Source: Hypomyces perniciosus
Taxonomy: Eukaryota > Ascomycota > Sordariomycetes > Hypocreales > Hypocreaceae
DNA: 64,000 nucleotides
Reading direction: 5' to 3'
Assembly (NCBI GenBank): GCA_008477525.1
Contig: SPDT01000001.1
Location: 4,712,001 to 4,776,000, forward strand
The notes below the pieces were generated by a model, which did no database searches, was not told where the DNA came from, and worked only from the letters and a program-made list of their open reading frames with translations. Every line of letters begins with the position of its first letter. The first letter of the stretch is position 1. The translations under genes were made by a program, and so were the position numbers. Positions 19,439 through 32,199 of the stretch are shown here, one piece after another.

Positions 19439-21701
19439 GAAGGGCTCTCTGTATAGCTGGCAGAGCTGCCGGTCGATGTCGATGCGGCGAAGCATCTTCC
19501 AACGCTGGAGCTGAAGCTCTCTCATGGCCTCGTAATGCAGCGATGGGTTCCTCCGCTTGCGGCCCGGCCTGAGAACTTCGCCGAACCCTTCAGTGGCGGA
19601 CGGGAAACCCAAGAGCCGATGCCACTCCTCGCTGATGTGCCGGAAGTTGACACGCCGCTCGTTCGTCTCGAAGCTGCCCTCCATAAGAAGTCGCCCGTAT
19701 ATCAGGCCTGCCGTCATGGAGCCGTGCCCCGCCTGGATATCCCATAGACTGTTGCCTTCACCCTCATCATCGCTGCTCTCGCTGCCGTAGTCCTTATCGA
19801 GACGAGCCATGTGCGCGGTATTGGCCAACCGAAAGTACCGCCGCGCAAACGCGATCGCAAGGTGCCTCCAACTGCTAAGGTTAACCCCTCGCTCGCAATT
19901 GGTGAGACTCATCCTCCTGAGTATACGGGACATCCGCGGCGATGTCCAGTGTACGCCAGAGCCTAGCCTGAACGGGTCCCTTCTGCTCCTCTTGGGTGTT
20001 TGACGCCTTTGGATTCTCTGGGTCCCTTAGGGGGTTTGCCCCGAAATTAGGCCATCATTGCTCGCATCCGACAAATGGCCATTGTCACTATCGTTATCCT
20101 TATCGTCATCGTCGTCGCTGCTGGGTTCATCGACGTCCTCGTTGTCCAGCGACTCCTCTGTAGCCCATAGCGTAGCACTAAACTCTTCCCTTCCAAACAC
20201 ATTGGCCTGCGTCTCTTCCCAAAACGGCAACACCAGCCAGAGGTAATAGACCAGCAAGATGCCTATTTCACGCGGTAAGAAACGATGAATGACCTTGAGC
20301 CGCTCTGTTCTAGAGAAGCCCTTGTGATAACCGGTAACGAGCATAACCAACCCCTGGTCCAGCAGTATGTTTCTGACGAGGAAGAGCCGTGAGATAGCCA
20401 TGATAGCAGAGAGCTTCGGCGTAAAAGCGTCGTAATTTTCCCAGCCTCTATCCTTCCGAACACTGAGCACCATAAGAAAGCTGACAAGCACACTATCGTA
20501 CTCGGTAGTCTTGGTAAAATGGTCTAGGATGGAGATGTATAGCGCCAAGACGGCCTCCTTAAGCCGGGCATATAGTTCCGCCATCCTTGATGCGTCTGGG
20601 CTACCTCCATTCTCCTCCTCAATATCGGTCAGCTAATCGGCATATTCCATCATCTTATTAAAGGTGGTAGTCTGCGTCGTGGTTAACTTATACAGTAGCC
20701 TGTCTGCAGGTTCCTCAAAGGCCTGGGAGCGCACGATATACGCAAAGAGCTACATGCATATATATGCATACCTTTTACGAGTGGCTTTCTTAAACCTAAA
20801 GCGGAATAGCCGGCTCCGCTCTCTATCAAGATCCTTGCAGTTAACTTCAAACAGCGCGTTCCACGATACCACTTCTAGCTTCACTACGGCCCTCGCATTT
20901 CGGATAAGCCTCTTAAGTGCAACGTGGATATACCGTAGCTCATCGTCAGTTGTATTGCTCTGGTCATCCAGTCTGTCCCAATACTTCATCGAGACTAAAC
21001 CAAGCAAAAAGTCCTTCTTCAGCGTAAAGTCCTTTAAATGTCTGGTTGCACCTATACGACATAGCCATAGGTTAGGTGCTGAGAAGTCACCCTGCTCCTG
21101 GAGATTTTCTGCTTCCTGTCGCCGGATACGACTGCCCTTAGCCTGGAAAACAGCCATTGCACGAGCCAGAGTAAGCTCCTCCCTCCGCTCTTCAATACCC
21201 AGATCTTGCAGACCCCGACCTCTGGCCACCTCAAAGTATTCACTGCGCGGTCCAGCGAAGAAGAAACGCTGAAACAAGACGCCGCTCCGCCATAGGGAGT
21301 CCTGCCGTTCCTCCTCAAGCGCGCTGGCCGACCGACGACCCCCTATTAACTTTTAATCCCAGCCATACTTATTTTTCAGATGCTCCCGTATTCTCCTTTA
21401 TGTTAGCACCCACGAAGGCACACGTTAATGTAAACGTGCACCGGAACCCTGATATACGTGGCCTCCCTAATACTGCTATTGGGTCGCTGGTATCCGCCGG
21501 GATAGGAATGCTCTCTATCTCGTCTTGTTCTTGGATTAAATCGAGCCCGGCTGCCTACTGCTAGGCTTCTCTAATATCCGGCATAGTCAGCTTATGGGGG
21601 GCGGCCTGGAGATGCATCTCAATACGACAGCCAATAACCATTGTATTACAAGACCGGCAGGCCAGAAGCTGAAGCTCTGGAATATAGGAAAAGTACTCCA
21701 T
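19436..21701 (-). pseudogene. OrsD/DUF3505-type (telomere-linked-helicase-associated) protein, RIP-inactivated and truncated
   Basis: A minus-strand frame can be followed from ATG 21699-21701 to 19436. The N-terminus has two zinc-finger-like segments: LLACRSCNTMVIGCRIEMHL (with a further His) and GFRCTFTLTCAFVG followed, after a frameshift near 21400, by REHLKNKYGW. The long central part includes LFQRFFFAGPRSEYFEV, an acidic run EPSSDDDDDKDNDSDN and, near the end, SWRHLAIAFARRYF, QAGHGSMTAGLIYGRLL and ISEEWHRLLGF, the features I know from fungal OrsD (formerly DUF3505) proteins found upstream of RecQ-like helicase domains. From about 21280 to 19436 it is a single frame broken only by TAG at 20750-20752, TAG at 20633-20635 and TAA at 20027-20029, each one C-to-T step from CAG/CAA. 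Further stops lie near 21555-21565 and 21350-21410. The helicase part is missing; the frame ends where the LINE begins. Confidence 0.75.
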
Positions 21702-21982
21702 AGTAGCGAGAATAGAGTCTAGTAATAAGAATAGTATAACAGCTTCCCTCCTACATCTACAGGTACCCCTACCTTTGGGTGCCTATTTACAGTAAAAAAT
21801 CATTACCTCTTAATTAACTATTAAAGAATACCCTTAAATTCCCCCTTTGCCCTTCTTAGGCCCTTTAAGTAAGATAATAACTGCCTCTACTCTCTCAGAC
21901 ACCTATCCTACATAAAACTCTAATACTGCCAGGCTAGTAATAAACCTTTAAAACTAAAGAGATACTACTTTAGCTCTCCTAG
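21702..21982. other. Partly RIP-degraded spacer
   Basis: Intermediate composition and no gene. The last five bases, CCTAG, are the target duplication of element A. Confidence 0.5.
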
Positions 21983-22144
21983 TATCACGGCACAAGGAAC
22001 AGCGGGTCAAGGTGATATCTTTGTTGTGCCTTGAACAAGGCAAGAAGCTATGAGAATGTGGTTTGAAGGTGTAGGACCAAGTTATCACGTGCGTCCTCAC
22101 GTGATGCTGATGAGTCATCAGAGGGCAGGCTTAGTGCCGTAATA
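21983..22144 (-). repeat. 3' LTR of element A (nearly unmutated)
   Basis: 162 bp. Plus-strand ends TATCACGGCAC and CCGTAATA. It keeps GC-rich segments such as CAAGGAACAGCGGGTCAAGG that are AT-converted in the other copies. Confidence 0.9.
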
Positions 22145-22160
22145 GTACCCCCCCCTTTTC
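22145..22160 (-). other. Polypurine tract of element A
   Basis: On the minus strand AAAAGGGGGGGGTAC lies directly upstream of the 3' LTR. Confidence 0.75.
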
Positions 22161-24739
22161 AAACTCCATTTACCCCCAAATGGCTATTCTAAGACTATAT
22201 ATATTCTAATCCTCCTTTTATATTAATTCCGTCGTAAACAGCTGCTGCGTCGCAGGTCTGGCTGGTTGGTTATCTTCCTCTTCTTGACCTAGGCAGGCGG
22301 GCCAGGCTTATCGGGGTTTTTTATATAGTATTCTAAAAGGGCGGCGTCTTGTCCTTTTAGATCCTTTACAGGTTGCCAGCTTAATGCATAGTGTTTCCAG
22401 GCTATATAATAGTATAGGCTATCCTTATTATAGCAGTCAAGGATTTTATTAAATTCCCACTTTTCCACTACTTTATTTGTCTTATTATCTCTTTCAAAAA
22501 CTTATCCCCGCGTATTCTTATTCTCTCGCTTATTAATAGCGTCTTGTCCTGGCAGATATATCTATTAGCCTGCTTTATCGACTGCCAGTAATCTAAAAAG
22601 AGAGTTATAAAATATAGGGAAAATGCGGATACAGTTAAGGAGTTTAAGTTAGCAAGCTTAAAGGTATATATTAAGGATTTTATATAGGCCTACCTATTTA
22701 TTGTCTTTTTTCTTTATTAGGCGGTTTATTTTAAGGTATTTAGTCTTTAACTATACCTTTTCGCTGACTATAAATTAGTATAAATCCTTTTTTAATATAT
22801 TTGCCGCAGCCTTATATCAGGCAATTAATTATACTGTAAAGGCTTTTAATTCATCTAGGATTTATTAAAAATATTTGGCTATAGTATTTACTTTATAGAA
22901 ACTCCTTTTTTAAGTAATAAATAGGTTTAGCAGGCAGGGGTTTAAAGGCTTAACTCTTAAGTGCAGGTAAAAACTATAATTTATAAAAAATAGCAAGGTT
23001 CCTATTATTTTAAATACTTAATTATTTTAAGCAAACTCTGCAAATAGTAACTAATTTACCTAATTATTTTAGTAAAAACTTATAAACTGCTTAAAATACT
23101 GCTTTACTTTTACATTTAGCTGTTTAATCTAGCTATTAATTTTTAAATAGTAGGCTAAGGAATATTTAAAGTAAATTTTAAGTTATTAAAATAACTGTTT
23201 CTAGGATTTAAATATAAATTAAGTATTTTAGTTTAATATAATTATTTCTAGGGCTTTATATAAAGTATAGATACGCGAGATAAAAGTATTAATAAATTTT
23301 TTAGCATTAAATATATAAGTAGCGATAAAGTAGTATATTTTTATTAAATAGTATATTACTATAAAGATATTTTTATAGATTAAGCTTTGCTGGTTATAGT
23401 TAAGTAGTAGTGTAATATAGTTTATTAAAATATTACTTTAAGCCTAGAATAGTATTAATAATAGTTTTAGGAATCTTAAAAAAGTAAACTTATTTAACTT
23501 TATTTAAAAGTATAGGTTATAACCTTTAATAAAAGTATTAATATTAGCTAATATTTGCAGCTATTAATATATATAGTTAAAAAGGTTTAGCGTTTTTATT
23601 TATTTTAAATATCCCTTTAGCCTAGAAAAGTATATTTAGTATATAATTTATATTTTTACTTTATTTATTAATAGGAGGAAAAGTTATTTTTAATAATATA
23701 TTTAATTGGTATAGATTTAAAAGTCTTATATTGCTGCCTTTAAATTACCTTAAATGCTTTTAGGCTATTATTAAATAGCTGGGTTTTAAAGCGCCTATAT
23801 TATAATATTTACTATATTTAATATTTTATAGGCTTTATTGATTATTCTATTAATTAATATCTCTAGGTCTAGGATTAAAATGCTGGTTATTATAGTAAAT
23901 AGGTTTTTATTATTTATATTTCCTATAATATTAATATAGGTATAGGGGTTAAAGTGACTTTTTAGGAGTAAGGTTCTTTTTTTTTTTTAATCGGCTATTA
24001 TTTTAATCCAACTTTACTAAGATATCCTAAAATCTTTTATTTAATATATTAAGCTTTACTGCTTTCGATTTAAACTAATAAATAATCCGGAAATTATACT
24101 GGAATAAAAATTTAAATTAGCGGATTTATCTTTAATTTAATACTTTAATGGTTATAAAATATTCTAGGTTTTTATAGTTTATAATAATCTTAAATTTATT
24201 ATTTATATTTTAGAGTTAAAGTACTATTCTTTTAATAATTCAATAATAGCTAGCAGTTTTTTATTATAAATCTTATAATTATATTTAACAGGTAAATGCT
24301 TTAATAAAAAGTATACTATTAATTACAAGATATTATTTTTATTATATTAAAAGAGAATATTATTAGATATTTAATTTAAGGCATTTATTTTTAAGACTGT
24401 TTTTTTTTATAATTAAAAAAAGTAAAGATTAAGGCAGTTATAAACTAGGTTTTAAAATAGTTAAATATAGTGGTATAGAGTTTTGTTTAATTCTATAGTA
24501 TATCTTTTCTTAAAAGGCTGTTTAAGGGTTTATAGATATTAAAGAAGTTTTTAATAAATTGCTAATAGAAATTTGCAAAGCCTAAGAAGTATTAAAGTTC
24601 GCGGAGGTTTAAAGGTTTCTTTTAATTTATAATCGCGGCCACTTTTTTAAGGTTTATCTCAATACTATTATTTATAATAATTAAGCTAAAGTATTTTATT
24701 TTTATTATCTTAAATTTGCATTTTTTAATATTAACTTAA

Positions 24740-25170
24740 AGACCTATATTAATTAATCTGTCTATAACTTTTTATATATATTATTAATATTCCTTTTATA
24801 TAGCTAAATAGATTAAGATATTATTAAAGCAAGCTATATAAATTTTATTAAATAAATTATATAAAGTATAGTTAATATAGTATTAGAAAAAGGCTAAGGT
24901 ATTATAAAGATTAAAAGGTATAATAAAAGTTTTAAATAGCTTAAACTAGGTTATAAAAGCTATTTTTTATTTATATCCCTTTATAATTTTAAGTTTATTA
25001 AAGGCAGCTATTATATCTAGTTTAATATAAAATCTAATATTATATAAAGTATTTAATATTTCCTAAATTAGCGGCAATAGGTAGCAATTTTTTATAGTAA
25101 TATTATTAAGGCTTTAATAGTCTTAATAAATGCAGACGCCTCTTTTAGGTTTTATAGTAAAGAGTAAAGG
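24740..25170 (-). pseudogene. Element A reverse transcriptase remnant
   Basis: Reading minus, the frame has a KPKRGVCIYQDYQSLN-like entry, an RFYIKLDIIAAFNKL-like catalytic Asp segment, a TPFGL-like FIIPFNLYNT run and a degenerate YLDDILIY box reading CFNNILIYLA. These are diagnostic of Ty3/gypsy RT in the correct order. The two Asp of the box are now Asn (G-to-A), and TAA/TAG codons interrupt the domain, so the enzyme is dead. Confidence 0.85.
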
Positions 25171-28100
25171 GGCAGTATATTTTACTCTAAATTCCCTAAT
25201 AAATCCTTTAGCTAGGTTTTTATCTAGCTATTTTCTTATAACCTAGAGTTTATTTAGTAATATTAGGCAGTTTTTTTAATATAGTAGTTCCTTCCCTAGT
25301 AAAAGCTTAATTTTATAGTCTTATAATCTTTTAAAGGGAAGCTTATTTATTAATTATAGGAGGAAGCTAATAATTTTATTTTATAGTTAATTAAAAAGTT
25401 TCTTTTAAATATTACTTTTTATTAATTTTAGCTTTACTTTTATAAATTTATTAATATTAGACTTTAATATTCTTTAAAGGTATTTTCTGCTATAGTAATA
25501 TATAAAGAAATTATAAAAAGTTATAGGGAATAATATTTATATTACTGTAAAGCTACTTTATCTTTATAATATACTTATAAAGGTATCTTTATTAAACTTT
25601 AATAGTTAATATATTTTATATTCCTATTCCTATATATCTTTTACTAAGTCTGCCTAAGTTAGTTTTATATATTAAACAGATAGGTCTTTATAGAACTAGA
25701 TAAATAATATTATAGCAGATATTTGGATATCTGTTAGGTTAAGTTGCTTATATAGCGCTACTGCTATAAGCTTATTGGGTATTAGTATACTTAATTTAAA
25801 GAGTTATACTGGGTTATATTAGCATAAATATTAACAGTTACTAGCTATAGGTATTGTTAAAACTAGTGTTAAAGGCTTATTTAATATTATCTATACTTTA
25901 ATCTTTAATCCTTTACAGTTATTAGGTTAATAATTATAGTAGTAATTTTACTTTAGTGTTAATGTAAAGTTAATATATAGGTCTTTTTTTCCCTGTTAAG
26001 GCATTGTTTCTTTTAGTATACTTTTAATATAGGCTTAAAACTTAACTTTTTTCTTAACTTTCTTTTTTATCCTTTTTAGTATATTATTTTATTTCTCGCT
26101 AATAGTATAAAGTGCTGACTTTAAAGGTTTGCCTAAAATATTAATATTATATAAAATAGTTGTTAAGCTAGGAATTATTAATATAGTATAGGTTTAAAGG
26201 CAATAATTTATTAAATAATATTATAAGTTAAAGGTAACTGTTAATATAAGCTAACTAATATTAAAATTATATTACTATAGCTATAGTATTTTAAGGATAA
26301 AGGGGTTTTAATTTAAGAGATTAATAATAAAAAATATATACAGCTTTCTATATTCCTTTATCCTCATATTTAAGATTATATAGTTAGTAAGCTATACTGC
26401 TGCTTTACTATTAGCTAAAATAAGGCTCCTTAGTTTAGGCAATTGCATTATTGGGATTTAAGACTTTTAAAGAAAATGCTAGTCTATAAAGCCTTATATT
26501 AAACAGCTATTATTAATAAAGGTTAATATAGTTACTAGTAAATATATAAGGAATAATATAATATAAATAAATAGTAATTTATTATTTATAGTATTTAAAA
26601 TTAATAGTTTATTATTTATAATAATCTATTATATCTATAAAGGTATTAAGTTTATAGGCTATTTTAATATTCTATTGCGCTTTTTAATACAATATTATTA
26701 AAAAGCTACTTTTATTTTTATTTTTTAATATTAAGAGTTATATTTTTATAGGCGAGTGTATTACTAAAGGTAATTAATTTTTTAATAAAGTTAGTTTTAT
26801 TAATATAGTATAGGAATAGGTTCCTATAGTATAATAGGTTATTTCTTTAGGTTAGGAAGTGCTGGTATTGCAGGAATTAAGGAATAGGAATTTATAGTGC
26901 TGGTATACCTTTTCTTTAACTTAAGATATATACCCTACTTTAAAGCGCTATAATACTATTACTTTAATATATTTTATATCCTAGGAAGCTGCTATTATAT
27001 CTTTATAAGGTTTAAGGTTTTATAGTATTAGCTTTTTGCTTTTCTATATAGTTACTGATTATATATTAGCTGCTATAGTAATAGTATAGGTTATAGAGTT
27101 ATTAGTATTCTTTATATTATAAAGTAAAGGATATAGTATTTAATTATATAAGATTACTTATATCTTTTTACTTTAAAGGGTTCAATTTATTTTAAGGCAA
27201 GGCTTATTAAAGAGTATAGTTACTATTTAGCTTTTTAAACTTATAGTTACCTTTAAATTTAGTATAATAGGCTTACTTTTTAAAGTTATTGTAAACTTTT
27301 TAACTAAAAGTTCTTTAAGCAAATTAATTATCTTTACTTATAGGTTTATTACTTTTATTAATAAAGCAGCAGCTATTTTTTTAAATACTTTAAAGTAAAG
27401 GGTATTAACCTTTTAGGTATTAGTTTTGTTAGCTTAGGCTACTAGTTTATAGAATTTAGTAATAAAGTTTTAAAATAGTTTATTTATTATATAATAAGTA
27501 TTAAACTTTTAGGCAGTAAATTGCAAAAGGTTAAAAGTTTTGTATTATAAGTCTAGGAATTTAATAAAAGTTTTACTATTTCTTTATTCTTATATTATAT
27601 AGTTATCCTTTTTTATTATAATATAGTTAAATGCCTTTTATATTAAATTATTAATATTATTATTTAATTAACTGCTAATATAAAGGATATATTTATAGGG
27701 GGTATTAAAGTATTTAGTATTAATTATAATATTATATAGTATAGTAGAACGCTAGTTTATATATTTTTACTAATAGGTTTTTATATTTTTATCTTTAATA
27801 TTAAATTTATTTTGAAATTTATTAATTTAATACTTTAAGATATTATTACTTTTAGGTTTAATAAGCTTATTAATTATATTGCTTTAGCTTTAAACTTTAT
27901 ATTAAGTAAACTTTAGGTTTTTAATAATAGTAGTGTTTTTAAACTTTTTCTATTTTAAAGCTATATTAAAGTTATACTTTTAGTTTTAAAAGTAGTTAAA
28001 GATAATATTAAAGAACTGCTTAAGTTGTAGTGCTTAAAGCTATAAAGTTAGGTTATAATTATTATTATAAGCTTTTAGGATAGTATAGATATAAGGCTAG

Positions 28101-28223
28101 TTATAGAAGTAATTAGCAAGCTTTATTTTTTAATTAAAGTCCCCTTTTATACTTTTTATTTTTATTTTAGTATTTTTAGGTTAAATGTAGGCTAAGGAAT
28201 TAAATATAGGCTAAAGAGCTAGG

Positions 28224-28415
28224 CTAGGGTGTATTCTTTACTGCAGGGATATAGGCTTTTAGGCTTAGGGGCTTGCTATAGTTAGGGATTAGTGAATTTC
28301 CTGTAAGATATAGGGCTTTTTGTATTATTGCGATTAAGCCGTTAGCGACTTTATTAATTCTTTTTAGGCAGGGTCGAGGGCTAGGGGTAATAGCGCAGTT
28401 ATTATAGGAAGGCAT
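28224..28415 (-). pseudogene. Element A gag, 5' fragment
   Basis: 63 codons from ATG at 28415, beginning MPSYNNCAITPSPRPCLKR. The ATG lies only 4 nt downstream of the 5' LTR. The frame survives because this end is lightly RIP-mutated, then breaks into stops. Copies B and C have the same start region with ATG changed to ATA. Gag identity follows from position; the sequence itself has no readable capsid motif. Confidence 0.6.
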
Positions 28416-28419
28416 AAAT

Positions 28420-28581
28420 TATTACAGTATAAAAAACAGCAGGTTAAGGTAATATCTTTATTGTACCTTAAATAAGGCAAAAAGCTGTAAGAATATGGTT
28501 CAAAGGTATAGGACCAAGTTATTATGTAAGGACGCATATGATACTAATAAGTTATTAGAGGGCAGGCTTGGTGCCGCGACA
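28420..28581 (-). repeat. 5' LTR of element A
   Basis: 162 bp. Its left half is RIP-mutated, while the right end keeps GGCAGGCTTGGTGCCGCGACA. The unmutated ends of the two LTRs together show an 11-bp terminal inverted repeat (TGTCACGGCAC and its complement). Confidence 0.9.
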
Positions 28582-29886
28582 CCTAGGCACTATAAAGCTA
28601 TTTACACTGCCTATTATATTTAAAAAGCATTTAATTAAAGAAGTCCGTTTTATAAATATAAAAGCTTTAAAAATCAACTTTATTAATAAAACCCTTAAAC
28701 CTAGCTTTAAAGGAATAGTTAATTAATATAAATGTTTTAATATATCTTTTTATAGCTACTTTATAAAGGAATATATAAAAAAAGGAAATTAAGAATATTT
28801 ATAAGGAAATGTTATAAAATACTTTTAAAGCTATTAATAATTATTTTATAATATTTAAAGGGAAATATTATAAAGTTATTACTTTATAGACTATAAAAGC
28901 CTTTTAGAAATCTTTTATTAACTTTACTACTATTTAATATTATAACTTAAGGGGTATTTTAAGCTTTAAAGAATTAGGTATTAATAATAATTATATTTAA
29001 TATCCTAAGGCTATAAAGAAATAAAACTAGCTGTATATAAATCTCGTTAATAATAGAAATAAAAAATAACTTTATTAAAGTTAATATAAAAAAGATATAT
29101 TATTAGTAATTAATAGTTAAAAATACTTTAAATAAAGTAACTTTTAGCTTAATTAATTAAAAAACTATATTATATAAATAACTATTAATTAAAAATACTT
29201 TAGAAAAAAATAAACTATAATTTAATTATAGAAAAAGCCTTTAAACTATATATTTTATAAACTTAAATATTAAATTAAAATTATTGTATAACCAATAAAG
29301 ATAATAGAACTAATAATAAATAAATATAGGTATAAATAATCCTAAATTCAATATATATAAAGCTACTGCCTACCTTTATAATTTATAGTTAATAATAAAA
29401 AAGAAAACCTTTATTAAAACTATTACTATTTTTTTTAATATATTACTTTTATTAAACTAAATAAAACCTTCAAATTAAAAAGTATATTTAAGTATAATAA
29501 ATATATAAATAATAGTAGCTATAAACTTTATTACCTTTTATTATTAATTATATATTTAAATAATAAAAGTAATTTAAAAGGAATTTAATTAAGTTATTAA
29601 AATTAAAAAGCTAATACCTATTATATTATTAAAGCTTTTAAATAAATCTTTTTAATAGATATTTATAAAATAAAAAAAAATATATTAAAGTAAAAATAGT
29701 ATTATTTAAAAGGAAATATAGTTTTATTAATAAATATTATTCTTTAATATAATGAAAAAAGATTATAGCTATTAATATAAAGAAATTTATAGTAAAGAAA
29801 CCTAAATTTAATAAATTATTAGACTATAAATCCAGTAAAAATAAAGCTCTATATAATCTATATAGATAAGTGACCTTATACATTAT
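28582..29886. other. RIP-degraded DNA between elements A and G2
   Basis: No gene. Its last 65 bases (29822-29886) recur at 37196-37259, beyond G2. Confidence 0.5.
29822..29886 (+). repeat. 65-bp direct repeat, copy 1 (interrupted by G2)
   Basis: Shares CTATATAATCTATATAGATA and flanking bases with 37196-37259. Element G2 inserted at its right end; the repeat continues as ATAATATA just after G2. Confidence 0.65.
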
Positions 29887-30148
29887 TGTTAGAGACCCTC
29901 TTTCAGGCAAAGGGATCGGGCGAGGGGCTGTAACCTTAAGGAAAAGTAAAGGAGGTTAGAGAGTAGTTATTTGGAGGAGAGATAGATGCTAATAAGCAGG
30001 TAATAAGCCAGAAACTAGTAATTTAGTGTAGTAAGAATAGTTTACTAGCCTTTAAAGTTTTATATCTTTAAAGACTATAGTTACTTTTATATATATATTT
30101 TAGCCTATATAATATTATAAAAGCTTTAAAGCTTTTAATCTTTTAATA
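29887..30148 (-). repeat. 3' LTR of G2
   Basis: 262 bp, followed at 30149-30168 by the complement of the polypurine tract. It keeps patches such as AAGGGATCGGGCGAGGGGCT. Confidence 0.9.
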
Positions 30149-32199
30149 GGCTGCCCCCTTTTTTTTTATATTAATTTTAATACTAGTAAAGACTTTATAT
30201 TTAAGTAGCTCTTTTTTAGCTTTTAATACTTTATTGCTATATTAAATAATAACTATTTCTTATATAAATGCTTTTTTAAACCTTAAATTTAAATACTTTA
30301 ATATATATTTGATAGTTTAAAAAGTTTTTAACTTTATGGTTTAAATGTATACTTTTATATAATTAAATTTAAAGGGTAATAAAGAAATTTTATATAATAA
30401 ATTAACTTTTCACTATTAATATATAAATAATTTACTTTCTTTTTGTTTTAATTTACTATTATATATAAATATATTATATATACTTCTACTTTACTTTTCT
30501 TTTTATTTATAACTTTAATTCCTATTTACTTTTTTTTTTTTTTTTTTTTCTTTTTTTTTTTACCCTTTTTCCTTTTATAAGCATTTTCTTTATAAATATT
30601 TTTTCCTTTTACTTTTTATTACTAGTTAATTTATTATATAATAGCAGTTTTTTTTTTAATTTAGCCTACTATCATAAGTTTTTTTTTTCTTTTTATAATA
30701 AATATTACTGCTTTATAAGTTTTCTATAATTGATTTTTTACTATAACTTTTTATTTAATATATTTATAGCCTAGTTTTAGAAAATAATAGTAATTTTGCA
30801 GTATTTAAAAACTTTAATATAGTAAGCCTATTTTTACTTACAGTTAATGCTATTTTAGTTGTATCTTTATTAAAATACCCTCTTTTTAAAATTATTATAC
30901 CTTTACTAGTAAAATACTAAAAAGCTGCTAGTAATTTAACCTAATAGGTGTTTTAATATAGATATAATTATTAGCTACTGTTAATTTATTATAAATGCTT
31001 TACTTTATACTATTATTATTTTAACCTTTTAATTAAATACAATATAAAGTTAAAAAAAGAACTTTTTTAATACTATTATAATAAATATAAGTTTTATATA
31101 ATTAAAAAGTAAAACTTTTTTTATTAATTTATATTATTTTAGCTATTTTTTAAGAAATATTTTTATTATTTTTTAAATAATAACTTATATAATTTAATTG
31201 CCTATTAATTTATTAATACTATTAAGGTATTTATTTAATATTCTTAAAAGTCCCTTATTAATAAAGCAAATACTTTAATATTACTTTTTTATTATATAAT
31301 AGCAGCTAATAAAAATGTAGTTTATAATAGTATTACTATAAGTTTAATATAAATACAATTTTATATTAATGCAATAAAAGTTAAGCTTAATTAAAGAGCG
31401 AAAAGAAAAAAAGTCTACAGTAAATAAATAATATTGCTATTAAAACTTAAAGCGCTTAAACTTTTAAATTACTCTCGATTAAATAAACTCCTTCGCTATT
31501 ATTACTGCTATTATATATATTTTTATTCTAATATATATTTTTTTATTTATAATAGGCAGTTTTCAGTTAATTACTGTATAATATATTAGTGTATTAAAAT
31601 TCCTATATTTCTTTAAGTGTGTTTTATTATTATAGAAAATTGCAATAAAGTATTATTTAGAGATAAAGAGAATTAGCTGTTATTTAGTAATAGTATTGCT
31701 GCTTGTTTATTATAAGATATATACTATTGTAAGTTTATTTTCTGTTTTTAATTAACTAGTTAAAATTGCATAATACCCTACTCCTTTTAACTGTATAATA
31801 TTTAATAGTAGTAGCTAGTTATATACTAGTAAATTACTATTTATATTTTTTAAATTAATTTAATATTAATAAAATTACTTTTTTTTTTTAAATATTATTA
31901 ATTTTTAAATAGTTTTTCTATTTAATTAAATATAAGTATTATATCCCTTTATATTTATAATTAATAATCTTTTTAATTTTAAATATCTTTTTAATATTAA
32001 AAAGGTAATTTATTAGCTTAAAAGGTTTTCCTTTATAGCTATAATATAGCTTAAGATTTATAATATTAAAAATATTATAAATTTTAATAAAGGATAAAAG
32101 ATAAATTTAATATATTAATTTATTTATTTTAATTTAGCGTTTAATCTAGTAAAAATTAATATACTTTTTAATAAGTTTTTTACTAAATTATTAGAGTTT

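Larger units (their letters stand above)
21983..28581 (-). mobile_element. Ty3/gypsy LTR retrotransposon A, RIP-degraded
   Basis: 6599 bp, 162-bp LTRs, perfect target duplication CCTAG (21978-21982 and 28582-28586). The coding direction is minus: gag start beside the right LTR, RT in the middle, polypurine tract beside the left LTR. Copies of the family occur at 48979 (B), 61962 (C) and as a solo LTR at 61598. RIP is light at the left end, next to island 2, and heavy elsewhere. Confidence 0.9.
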
